From: Ruminococcus sp.
GTDB taxonomy: Bacteria; Bacillota; Clostridia; Oscillospirales; Ruminococcaceae
DNA length: 5,430 nt
Direction: 5' to 3'
NCBI GenBank assembly: GCA_003446315.1
Contig: DMBA01000340.1
Coordinates: 1-5,430, forward strand
Of this stretch, positions 1 to 5,252 are shown one piece after another (the first letter of the stretch is position 1; the number at the start of each line of letters is the position of its first letter). A program made the position numbers and the translations under genes. The notes beneath the pieces were generated by a model, which made no database searches, was not told the origin of the DNA, and saw only the letters and a list, made by a program, of their open reading frames with translations.

Positions 1-6
1 TTTGCA

Positions 7-24
7 GCGCGGCTTCCGCGCCGC
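7..24. repeat. GC-rich inverted repeat at window edge
   Basis: Bases 7-12 (GCGCGG) are the exact reverse complement of 16-21 (CCGCGC) with a 3-base loop; an alternative register pairs 9-13 with 20-24. The sequence turns AT-rich right after base 30. This could be the end of a terminator hairpin or of a gene lying upstream of the window, but too little is visible to decide. Confidence 0.3.
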
Positions 25-30
25 GCCGCC

Positions 31-59
31 TTGATTTATTCTTCATTTTGTGCTATAAT
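31..59 (+). promoter_or_regulatory. Sigma-A type promoter of the BAAT-like hydrolase gene
   Basis: A TTGATT -35 box (31-36) is followed after exactly 17 bases by a perfect TATAAT -10 box (54-59). TG at 51-52 gives an extended -10 (TGn-TATAAT). The predicted start of transcription is near base 66, leaving a leader of about 45 nt before the ATG at 111. Confidence 0.8.
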
Positions 60-68
60 AGCGATAAC

Positions 69-86
69 GGTTAGTCTTATCTAATC
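69..86 (+). promoter_or_regulatory. Possible operator dyad or leader hairpin just after the promoter
   Basis: GGTTAG (69-74) and CTAATC (81-86) form an inverted repeat around a 6-base centre, with five Watson-Crick pairs and one G-T pair. It starts about 10 bases after the -10 box, around positions +4 to +21 of the predicted transcript. That is a classic repressor-site position, but a weak RNA hairpin is equally possible. No regulator gene is visible nearby. Confidence 0.3.
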
Positions 87-110
87 ACCATTCAGAATGG
101 AGTGATTCAA

Positions 111-1043
111 ATGAAGCGAACATATTACAATATCAAAACGGACGGCTTTTTCGGGGCATATTTTGAAAACCCGAAACCGGCGCGTCATGCCGTGATCCTG
201 ATGCTTGGGGATAAACTGGACGATATGATGGTAAAAATGGGTGTGAAATGGCTGCACGATCAGGCATGCAATGTGCTCACAATGACCTCAGAAACAGAGG
301 ATTATGCCTTTCACGATTTTCAGATCGAATATTTTGAAAAGGCAATCGCGTTTTTGAAGCAGCGCGGGAACGAAAAAATCGGCATATGCGGGGCATCCAC
401 AACGGCGATGATCTCGCTTGCAGCCGCATCCCTGATACCGGATATCACATTGACCATTGCGATCTCCCCCTCAGATTTCATCATGCAGGGCTTTTATCGT
501 GACGGCAAGGACGGTGCAAGAGAGCGTCCGGCAGACGGCGAAAGCACTTTGACCTATCGCGGCAAACGGCTGCCGTATCTGCCATATGCATACCGGCATC
601 CGGAATATTGGCAGCAGATCGAAGCGGAGATAAAACGGCGCGGCGATATGATCGCTTCAAGGGATCTGTTTGACCGTTCCGAGGAGCTTTGTCCGGTGAC
701 GGAAGATATGAAGATCAAGGTGGAGCAGATCAAGGGCATGGTTGCGCTGATCGGGGCGGAAGATGACGTATTATGGGACACCTGCCGATACATCCGGCGG
801 ATGGTGGCACGTTTGCAGGAAAAACCGCACACCTGCAAAACGGCAATGCTGACCTATCAATACGGTTCCCATTTTATGTTTCCGCAGAGCATGCTGACAA
901 AGATTCTGCCGGTTGGATCGTCATGGCTGCTGCGGTTTGCGTTCCAATCTTTGAAGAAGCACCCGCAGGAATGCAAGGCAGCACGGATAGATGTTGACAG
1001 GAAACTGCGCCGTATCATAAATCAATGGAAAACAAAGGCATGA
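111..1043 (+). CDS. BAAT C-terminal-type alpha/beta hydrolase (acyl-CoA thioesterase / acyltransferase-like)
   Basis: Predicted cytoplasmic serine hydrolase of 310 residues with no signal peptide. It resembles the C-terminal catalytic domain of the bile acid-CoA:amino acid N-acyltransferase / acyl-CoA thioesterase family. Numbered from the ATG at 111, a nucleophile elbow IGICGAS lies near residues 90-96 (S96 the likely nucleophile). The acid segment is GAEDDVLW (D219 probable), and H254 lies in YGSHFMFP; both resemble the family's D-x-LW and G-H-x-x-x-P blocks. The N-terminal beta-sandwich of the animal enzymes is absent. The elbow reads G-A-S-T-T, so the usual second glycine is missing. The start is the ATG at 111: GGAG at 99-102 sits 8 bases before it, whereas an in-frame GTG at 102 overlaps that ribosome binding site. 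The fold assignment is fairly secure; the substrate is unknown, and the bile-acid link is only a family name. It is monocistronic, convergent with the aquaporin. Confidence 0.75.
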   Translation: MKRTYYNIKTDGFFGAYFENPKPARHAVILMLGDKLDDMMVKMGVKWLHDQACNVLTMTSETEDYAFHDFQIEYFEKAIAFLKQRGNEKIGICGASTTAMISLAAASLIPDITLTIAISPSDFIMQGFYRDGKDGARERPADGESTLTYRGKRLPYLPYAYRHPEYWQQIEAEIKRRGDMIASRDLFDRSEELCPVTEDMKIKVEQIKGMVALIGAEDDVLWDTCRYIRRMVARLQEKPHTCKTAMLTYQYGSHFMFPQSMLTKILPVGSSWLLRFAFQSLKKHPQECKAARIDVDRKLRRIINQWKTKA

Positions 1044-1065
1044 GATTCTGTATCAATCGCAAAAG

Positions 1066-1093
1066 AAAAGGGACGGCACGCGCCATCCCTTTT
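1066..1093. terminator. Bidirectional intrinsic terminator between hydrolase and aquaporin
   Basis: AAAAGGGA (1066-1073) pairs with TCCCTTTT (1086-1093). After a C/A mismatch, GGC (1075-1077) pairs with GCC (1082-1084) around a 4-base loop. A T-run follows on the plus strand and a T-rich stretch on the minus strand. It therefore fits termination of both convergent genes, whose stop codons lie at 1041-1043 and 1115-1117. Confidence 0.85.
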
Positions 1094-1114
1094 TTTCTAT
1101 CAATCCGAAAATGC

Positions 1115-1813
1115 TTACTTCTTATCAGGAGATTCGAGATACTTATAGCAGCAGGCAGCGAGTGCTGCACCGGCAAGCGGGCCGACAATGAAGACCCAGA
1201 GCTGTGCGAGGGGCGTGGTGTTACCGGAGAACGCAGCGATCAAAGCGGGGCCGAAGCTGCGTGCGGGGTTGACGGATGTACCGGTCAGACCGATGCCGAG
1301 GATATGCACAAGCACGAGTGTGAAACCGATGACTACGCCGCCGAAGGAACCGTGACCGGCTTTTTTGGAAGTCACGCCGAGGATGGTGAGCACGAAGATA
1401 AAGGTGAGGAGAATCTCAACGACCAGACCGACAAGTGCACTGCCGCCGACACCTGCAAGACCGTTTGTGCCGTAGCCGCCGGTTTTATCTTCAACAGAAC
1501 CCGCCGTAAAGATGAAAGCGAGCACACCGGAACCGGCAAAAGCGCCGAGACACTGCGCAATCACATAACCGATGAAATCAGAAACGGAGATGCCGCCTGA
1601 CATCAGTACGCCGAGGGAAACGGCGGGGTTAATGTGACAGCCTGAGATGTTGCCGACGCAATAAGCCATGCCGACGATGGTCAGACCGAATGCGAAGGCA
1701 GTGAGGATATACCCGCAGCCGTTTGCCGCATCACAGCCGACCAGCATAGCAGTACCGCAGCCGATCAGGACGAGTGTGAATGTGCCGATAAATTCGGCGA
1801 TGTACTTTTTCAT
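1115..1813 (-). CDS. aqpZ: Aquaporin, AqpZ-type water channel (MIP family)
   Basis: Integral membrane water channel of the major intrinsic protein family, 232 residues (E. coli AqpZ has 231). Six membrane helices are apparent, at about 4-26, 34-54, 80-103, 124-146, 155-175 and 203-224. Two half-helices carry the NPA signatures, N62-P63-A64 (in HINPAVSLG) and N182-P183-A184 (in SVNPARS). Aligning by eye with E. coli AqpZ, the aromatic/arginine selectivity filter F43-H174-T183-R189 is matched by F42-H170-T179-R185. The His and Thr point to a water-selective pore rather than a GlpF-type glycerol pore. The extracellular loop near 104-122 is short and glycine-rich. The ATG at 1813 is preceded by AGGGGTG (1827-1821) at good spacing. 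It stands alone with its own promoter and an unusually structured leader, which suggests control at translation. Family certain; water selectivity likely. Confidence 0.95.
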   Translation of the reverse strand: MKKYIAEFIGTFTLVLIGCGTAMLVGCDAANGCGYILTAFAFGLTIVGMAYCVGNISGCHINPAVSLGVLMSGGISVSDFIGYVIAQCLGAFAGSGVLAFIFTAGSVEDKTGGYGTNGLAGVGGSALVGLVVEILLTFIFVLTILGVTSKKAGHGSFGGVVIGFTLVLVHILGIGLTGTSVNPARSFGPALIAAFSGNTTPLAQLWVFIVGPLAGAALAACCYKYLESPDKK

Positions 1814-1910
1814 GAGAAAGCACCCCTTTTCTAATCGTTTGACAGGGGACGAAACCGCAGCAGCAAGCCTGTCTCTTTGCGGCTGCGTGCACAGCGAAAT
1901 GCTGCATCAT
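1814..1910 (-). promoter_or_regulatory. Structured leader of the aquaporin mRNA; candidate translational switch
   Basis: Read on the minus strand from the predicted transcription start near 1910. A small hairpin pairs 1905-1901 with 1895-1891. A main hairpin pairs 1887-1882 with 1861-1856 and 1880-1877 with 1866-1863, one mismatch between, around a 10-base loop. That loop contains GACAGG (1873-1868), which is complementary to CCTGTC just downstream (1846-1841), so an H-type pseudoknot can form. The overlapping CCCCT (1848-1844) can instead pair with AGGGG of the ribosome binding site (1827-1823). The two pairings share bases 1844-1846 and exclude each other. The pairings are read directly; the switching role is inference. 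I do not recognise a known riboswitch consensus. Confidence 0.4.
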
Positions 1911-1916
1911 AAATTT

Positions 1917-1945
1917 ATTATAACACACAACGCAGAAAAAAGCAA
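1917..1945 (-). promoter_or_regulatory. Promoter of the aquaporin gene
   Basis: On the minus strand, TTGCTT (1945-1940) is a three-of-six -35 box, followed after 17 bases by a perfect TATAAT (1922-1917). TGT immediately before the -10 supplies the extended TGn element. The predicted start near 1910 leaves about 97 nt of leader before the ATG at 1813. Confidence 0.7.
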
Positions 1946-2027
1946 CATTTTTTTATGCAAATGTCAGATATCAATTAAGCAACCCCACGCAATAGGCAGC
2001 ATCAAATTCGATAATAGATAATAAGCC

Positions 2028-2068
2028 AAAAGCAGAGTGCGCTTAGTCGGAAGGTCACTCTGCTTTTT
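2028..2068. terminator. Intrinsic terminator hairpin, probably ending the glycosylhydrolase transcript
   Basis: AAAAGCAGAGTG (2028-2039) is perfectly complementary to CACTCTGCTTTT (2056-2067), a 12-bp stem around a 16-base loop. The plus strand continues as TTTTTAT. The minus strand continues as TTTTGGCTTATT, a weaker tail. The only gene transcribed towards it is the minus-strand glycosylhydrolase ending at 2189, although the better T-tail is on the plus strand, where no gene reads in. The flanking bases (1946-2027) show no gene. Confidence 0.7.
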
Positions 2069-2071
2069 ATA

Positions 2072-2100
2072 TTGCGATTTGACTAACTTAATGCTATAAT
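2072..2100 (+). promoter_or_regulatory. Apparent orphan promoter facing the 3' end of the glycosylhydrolase gene
   Basis: TTGCGA (2072-2077) is followed after 17 bases by a perfect TATAAT (2095-2100) with an extended TGC element (2092-2094), the same design as the other promoters here. No plausible plus-strand gene follows. A transcript starting near 2107 would run antisense into the glycosylhydrolase gene. It lies directly after the terminator at 2028-2068. It may be fortuitous in AT-rich sequence. The stretch 2101-2188 holds only AT-rich sequence with a repeated TTTTTTCAAA (2139-2148 and 2161-2170). Confidence 0.4.
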
Positions 2101-2188
2101 ATTTGTGCATACTTTACAAAATTCATTTGCAGTCTTACTTTTTTCAAATTTCACTTTGCGTTTTTTCAAAAAAAACGGTGAGGGTAGT

Positions 2189-3355
2189 TTATGGCTGCCT
2201 GACAAATGAATTATATAATACCACCCCGCTGAAAGCCGGATCAGATAAAACATCATTGATCTGACGCTGCAATACGTCCGGATGCGTGACCCATTCCTGT
2301 GCACCGCTGCCGGCTTGTGCATCCACATTGCCGGCTTTATATGCCGCAAGACCCGCAGCCAACCGGACATCCGGTGCAAGCGGAAGCGCCTTCCAGCGAT
2401 CAAGCAGCGCAGAAAAGGGTGCAGTTTCGTGCTCATATCCGAAATAAAGCTGCGGAATGACCAGATCACAGCAGGTGCCGTCTGCACACCATGCTGCAAC
2501 ATCCGCATAGAGCGTGTCATAATTCTTTTGCAGATCCCCCTGCGGACTGACAGAAAAGATCCCGTCAGGATCGGCTTGATGAACCGCCTGCCGGAGCGTT
2601 TTCATCAGATTGGTAATATGTTCCCGCCGCCATGCAGCGAGATCGGAAGCGCCGGAAGCCTCGAACGCCGCGGCATCGAAAGCGGGGTCGGTTGTTGGAT
2701 AGAAATAGTCATCAATATGGATCCCGGCAGGATGATATTGCGTCATGATCTCCTGCACAGCACCTGCGAGGAATTCTTTGACGGCATCAGAAGCCGGATT
2801 GAGATACCAGCGGCCATCCCACAGCACGAGGTTTTCTTTGCGGAGCTGTTCATCCTGAAACCAGTGGGAAAGCAGCGCATCATCGTGATGTTTCTGCATA
2901 GCGGCAGTTGTCTGCAAGCGCAGGGGATTGATCCACGCATGCAGCTCCAGACCGAGCGCCGCACAGACATCAGAAAGGATCTGCAAGGTGTCATAGCCGT
3001 TGACAGCCGGATTCCGGGGATAAAACGCAGAGGGATAACCGGCTTCCCCGAATGCGCAGACATGTACAAAAACGGTCGTGATGCCGTTTTCTTTTTGCGA
3101 CCGGAGCAGATCCGTCACCGCAGATTTGACCGCAGCAGCATCGCCGGAAGCAAACAGCGGCTCGCACGCAAAATAGGGGATCCATGCGGCATAAAGCGGC
3201 TGCTGATTCTGCGGCGCAAGATGGAGTTGTTCGACAGTCTGGGTATGTGACGGGGGAGCGCACTGCCGCAGATCGGGCAGCGGAAAACGGGCACAGCCGG
3301 AGAGGATCAACGCGGCGAGCAGGAGTGCACCGGTGCAGGATAAAAACGGATACAT
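2189..3355 (-). CDS. Family 10 glycosylhydrolase-like lipoprotein (GHL10 / DUF187, YngK-type)
   Basis: Predicted surface-anchored hydrolase, 388 residues. The N-terminus has a hydrophobic segment (about 8-18) ending in lipobox L18-S19-G20-C21, so C21 would be lipidated after signal peptidase II cleavage; the n-region lacks the usual Lys/Arg. The mature part resembles the YngK/GHL10 TIM-barrel family: AAWIPYF near 56-62, HAWINPLR at 139-146, GIHIDDYFYP at 211-220 with D215/D216 the probable active-site acids, VSPQGD at 269-274 and VIPQLYFGYE at 299-308. The family is thought to act on cell-wall or other polysaccharides, but the substrate here is unknown. Chosen start: ATG at 3355, preceded by AAAGGAG (3368-3362) with 6 bases spacing. 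The frame stays open to 3562, but that extension lacks a ribosome binding site, contains the promoter and would bury the signal peptide. It is divergent from prfC. Confidence 0.8.
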   Translation of the reverse strand: MYPFLSCTGALLLAALILSGCARFPLPDLRQCAPPSHTQTVEQLHLAPQNQQPLYAAWIPYFACEPLFASGDAAAVKSAVTDLLRSQKENGITTVFVHVCAFGEAGYPSAFYPRNPAVNGYDTLQILSDVCAALGLELHAWINPLRLQTTAAMQKHHDDALLSHWFQDEQLRKENLVLWDGRWYLNPASDAVKEFLAGAVQEIMTQYHPAGIHIDDYFYPTTDPAFDAAAFEASGASDLAAWRREHITNLMKTLRQAVHQADPDGIFSVSPQGDLQKNYDTLYADVAAWCADGTCCDLVIPQLYFGYEHETAPFSALLDRWKALPLAPDVRLAAGLAAYKAGNVDAQAGSGAQEWVTHPDVLQRQINDVLSDPAFSGVVLYNSFVRQP

Positions 3356-3383
3356 AGAAAGCTCCTTTCGGTTGTTACTTTCT

Positions 3384-3392
3384 ATCATATCA
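3384..3392 (-). promoter_or_regulatory. Extended -10 promoter of the glycosylhydrolase gene
   Basis: On the minus strand TATGAT (3389-3384) is preceded directly by TGA (3392-3390), an extended -10. No convincing -35 box lies 16-18 bases upstream. The predicted start near 3377 leaves a leader of only about 22 nt carrying the AAAGGAG ribosome binding site. Confidence 0.5.
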
Positions 3393-3451
3393 AAGAGCGC
3401 GTGCAAAAATGATCGTTCGGGCGCAAAACGGGCAAAAGAGAGGAGAAAGCG

Positions 3452-3538
3452 ATGTCGAAGCATGCAGAAGATGCGCAGGCGGCACCGATCAGAAAAATCA
3501 CGAAAAAACCTTGCATTTCCGGCGAAAATGTGATATAA
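3452..3538 (+). CDS. Possible 28-residue small protein upstream of prfC
   Basis: ATG at 3452 has a strong ribosome binding site, AGGAG (3441-3445), 6 bases before it, and opens 28 codons ending in TAA (3536-3538). The peptide begins MSKHAEDAQAAP and continues with a basic stretch (IRKITKKPC) to its end at ENVI; it is hydrophilic with no membrane segment. I recognise no family. Against it: I see no promoter upstream on this strand, and its last codons coincide with the prfC promoter, its stop codon falling inside the TATAAT box. It may be a chance ORF in a purine-rich spacer. Confidence 0.25.
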   Translation: MSKHAEDAQAAPIRKITKKPCISGENVI

Positions 3539-3539
3539 T
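3511..3539 (+). promoter_or_regulatory. Promoter of prfC
   Basis: TTGCAT (3511-3516) is separated by 17 bases from a perfect TATAAT (3534-3539), with TGA (3531-3533) forming an extended -10. The predicted transcription start is near 3546, giving a leader of about 37 nt. Confidence 0.8.
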
Positions 3540-3569
3540 AATATAGTTATGCAAAAAGACACCTGAAAC

Positions 3570-3585
3570 GGAGGAATTCAGCTTG
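3570..3585 (+). promoter_or_regulatory. Ribosome binding site that fixes a TTG start for prfC
   Basis: GGAGG at 3570-3574 lies 8 bases before TTG at 3583-3585 and 17 bases before the next in-frame ATG (3592). The spacing favours TTG as the initiation codon, which lowers initiation strength despite a near-perfect Shine-Dalgarno sequence. Confidence 0.75.
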
Positions 3586-5172
3586 CGTTCTATGGAAGAA
3601 GAGATCCGGCGGCGGAGAACCTTTGCGATTATTTCGCATCCGGATGCCGGTAAAACCACGCTCACCGAAAAACTGCTTCTTTATGGCGGTGCGATCTCGA
3701 TGGCAGGTGCCGTCAAAGGCAAAAAGAGTGCACGCCATGCCGTTTCCGACTGGATGGAAATTGAGAAACAGCGCGGAATTTCGGTCACATCATCGGTCAT
3801 GCAGTTTGAGTATGACGGCTGCTGCATCAATATTCTGGATACGCCCGGACATCAGGATTTTTCGGAAGATACCTATCGTACCCTGATGGCAGCAGATGCC
3901 GCGATCATGGTCATTGACGCAGCAAAGGGCGTTGAGCCGCAGACCCGGAAACTGTTCCATGTTTGCGTCATGCGGCATATCCCGATCTTCACATTTATCA
4001 ATAAGATGGACCGTGAAGCGCAGAATCCGTTTGATCTGCTTGAGGAGATCGAGCGCGAACTGGGCATCAAAACATATGCTGTCAACTGGCCGATCGGCTG
4101 CGGCAAGGATTTCCGCGGCGTATTTGATCTGGAAACGAGACATATCATCTCCTTTGAGGGGACAGGCGGCATGCACGAAGTCTCCGCAACGGAAGTGGAG
4201 CCGGATGATCCCGCACTTGCCGATCTGATCGGAAAAGATAACCATGCGCAGCTTGCGGAAGATATCGAACTGCTGGACGGCGCATCCGAAGATTTTGACG
4301 CAGAAGCGATCCAGAACGGTACGCTTTCGCCTGTATTTTTCGGCTCTGCCTTGACGAATTTCGGCGTAGAACCGTTCCTGAAGCGTTTTCTGGAGCTGAC
4401 ACCGCCGCCGCTTGCGCGTGTTGCAGACGGTGAAACGGTATCTCCGTTTGACGAAGCATTCTCTGCATTCGTCTTCAAGATTCAGGCAAATATGAACAAA
4501 GCGCACCGTGACCGCGTGACATTTCTGCGCATTTGCTCCGGAAAATTCACCCGTGATATGGAAGTATACCATGTGCAGGGTGAAAAGAAAATGCGTCTTT
4601 CGCAGCCGCAGATGATGATGGCAGAAAACCGCGAGATCATTGACGAAGCATATGCCGGTGATATCATCGGTGTGTTTGATCCGGGACTGTTCTCCATCGG
4701 TGATACGGTCTGTTCACCGAGCAAAAAGGTCAGGTTTGAGGGCATCCCGACATTTGCGCCGGAGCATTTTGCGCGTGTGCGCCACAAGGACACGATGAAG
4801 CGCAAGCAGTTTGTGAAGGGTGTTATGCAGATCGCACAGGAAGGTGCCATTCAGATTTTCCACGAACCGGAAACGGGTATGGAAGAAGTGATCGTGGGTG
4901 TGGTCGGCGTGCTGCAATTTGAGGTGTTTGAGCACCGCATGCGCACAGAATATAATGTGGAGATCATCCGTGAGCCGCTGAGTTATCAGTATATCCGCTG
5001 GATCTCCGGCATCCCGACGGACAAGAAGCCGCAGCTTATCATGAGCGAAGACACCAAACTGGTGCAGGATTTCCGTGACCAGTATCTGCTGCTTTTTACG
5101 AGCGAATGGAATATTCGCTGGGCGTTGGAACGCAATGAAGGTCTGGAATTGCAGGATTTCAGCAAGAACTGA
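3583..5172 (+). CDS. prfC: Peptide chain release factor 3 (RF3)
   Basis: Cytoplasmic translational GTPase that removes RF1 or RF2 from the ribosome after peptide release. It has 529 residues, the same length as E. coli RF3, and aligns with it from end to end by eye. The GTPase domain shows G1 SHPDAGKT (18-25), G2 in QRGISVTS (T69), G3 DTPGH (86-90, H90 the catalytic histidine), G4 NKMD (140-143) and G5-like GSAL (254-257). RF3-typical blocks follow: WPIGCGKDFRGV (169-180), FVFKIQANMNKAHRDR (296-311), GIPTFAPEHF (387-396) and VGVLQFEV (441-448). These separate it from EF-G and from Tet(M)-type ribosomal protection proteins. The start is TTG, chosen from the GGAGG spacing; an ATG three codons later would remove only residues before the conserved core. 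It is a single-gene unit, divergent from the glycosylhydrolase, with a terminator 35 bases after the stop. Confidence 0.97.
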   Translation: MRSMEEEIRRRRTFAIISHPDAGKTTLTEKLLLYGGAISMAGAVKGKKSARHAVSDWMEIEKQRGISVTSSVMQFEYDGCCINILDTPGHQDFSEDTYRTLMAADAAIMVIDAAKGVEPQTRKLFHVCVMRHIPIFTFINKMDREAQNPFDLLEEIERELGIKTYAVNWPIGCGKDFRGVFDLETRHIISFEGTGGMHEVSATEVEPDDPALADLIGKDNHAQLAEDIELLDGASEDFDAEAIQNGTLSPVFFGSALTNFGVEPFLKRFLELTPPPLARVADGETVSPFDEAFSAFVFKIQANMNKAHRDRVTFLRICSGKFTRDMEVYHVQGEKKMRLSQPQMMMAENREIIDEAYAGDIIGVFDPGLFSIGDTVCSPSKKVRFEGIPTFAPEHFARVRHKDTMKRKQFVKGVMQIAQEGAIQIFHEPETGMEEVIVGVVGVLQFEVFEHRMRTEYNVEIIREPLSYQYIRWISGIPTDKKPQLIMSEDTKLVQDFRDQYLLLFTSEWNIRWALERNEGLELQDFSKN

Positions 5173-5206
5173 TCCTGACTGCATGCGATCAAAATGATAT
5201 AAAAAT

Positions 5207-5246
5207 AAACCGCAGCATTTCCGGTTTCACGGATTTGCTGCGGTTT
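5207..5246. terminator. Bidirectional intrinsic terminator after prfC
   Basis: AAACCGCAGCA (5207-5217) pairs perfectly with TGCTGCGGTTT (5236-5246). Beyond a TT/TT internal loop, TCCG (5220-5223) pairs with CGGA (5230-5233). T-rich sequence follows on both strands (TTTTGCTGTTTATTG on plus, TTTATTTTTAT on minus), fitting the convergent arrangement of prfC and the small gene beyond. Confidence 0.9.
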
Positions 5247-5252
5247 TGCTGT

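Noticed and set aside
102..110. GTG at 102 as the start of the BAAT-like hydrolase
   Set aside because: The GTG is part of the GGAGTG ribosome binding site serving the ATG at 111.
1025..1600. 191-codon plus-strand open frame overlapping the hydrolase stop
   Set aside because: Antisense shadow of the aquaporin gene; Cys/Glu/Asp-rich low-quality translation, and the terminator at 1066-1093 lies inside it.
1814..1910. Known riboswitch classes (c-di-GMP, c-di-AMP, fluoride, preQ1) for the aquaporin leader
   Set aside because: Short look-alike words such as GCAAAG occur, but the conserved cores I remember for these classes are not present and the leader size or layout does not fit.
2159..2177. 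CGTTTTTT / AAAAAACG hairpin as terminator of the glycosylhydrolase gene
   Set aside because: The stem is almost wholly A-T with no GC core, so it is unlikely to stop transcription; the 12-bp hairpin at 2028-2067 is a better candidate.
2083..2520. 145-codon minus-strand open frame extending beyond the glycosylhydrolase stop
   Set aside because: Considered as a frameshifted C-terminal part, but the glycosylhydrolase frame ends with a plausible family-like terminus (VVLYNSF) and a proper TAA, so no frameshift is needed.
2282..3250. 322-codon plus-strand open frame
   Set aside because: It lies entirely antisense to the glycosylhydrolase, lacks a ribosome binding site and has no recognisable motif; the opposite strand has clear YngK-family blocks.
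3356..3562. N-terminal extension of the glycosylhydrolase frame
   Set aside because: No ribosome binding site at the upstream start; it would place the lipoprotein signal and the promoter inside the protein.
3790..4572. 260-codon minus-strand open frame
   Set aside because: Antisense shadow of the GTPase part of prfC, which is certain on the plus strand.
3583..5172. Tet(M)-type ribosomal protection protein or EF-G
   Set aside because: The size (529 residues) and the RF3-specific blocks fit RF3; EF-G and Tet(M) are over 600 residues with different C-terminal domains.
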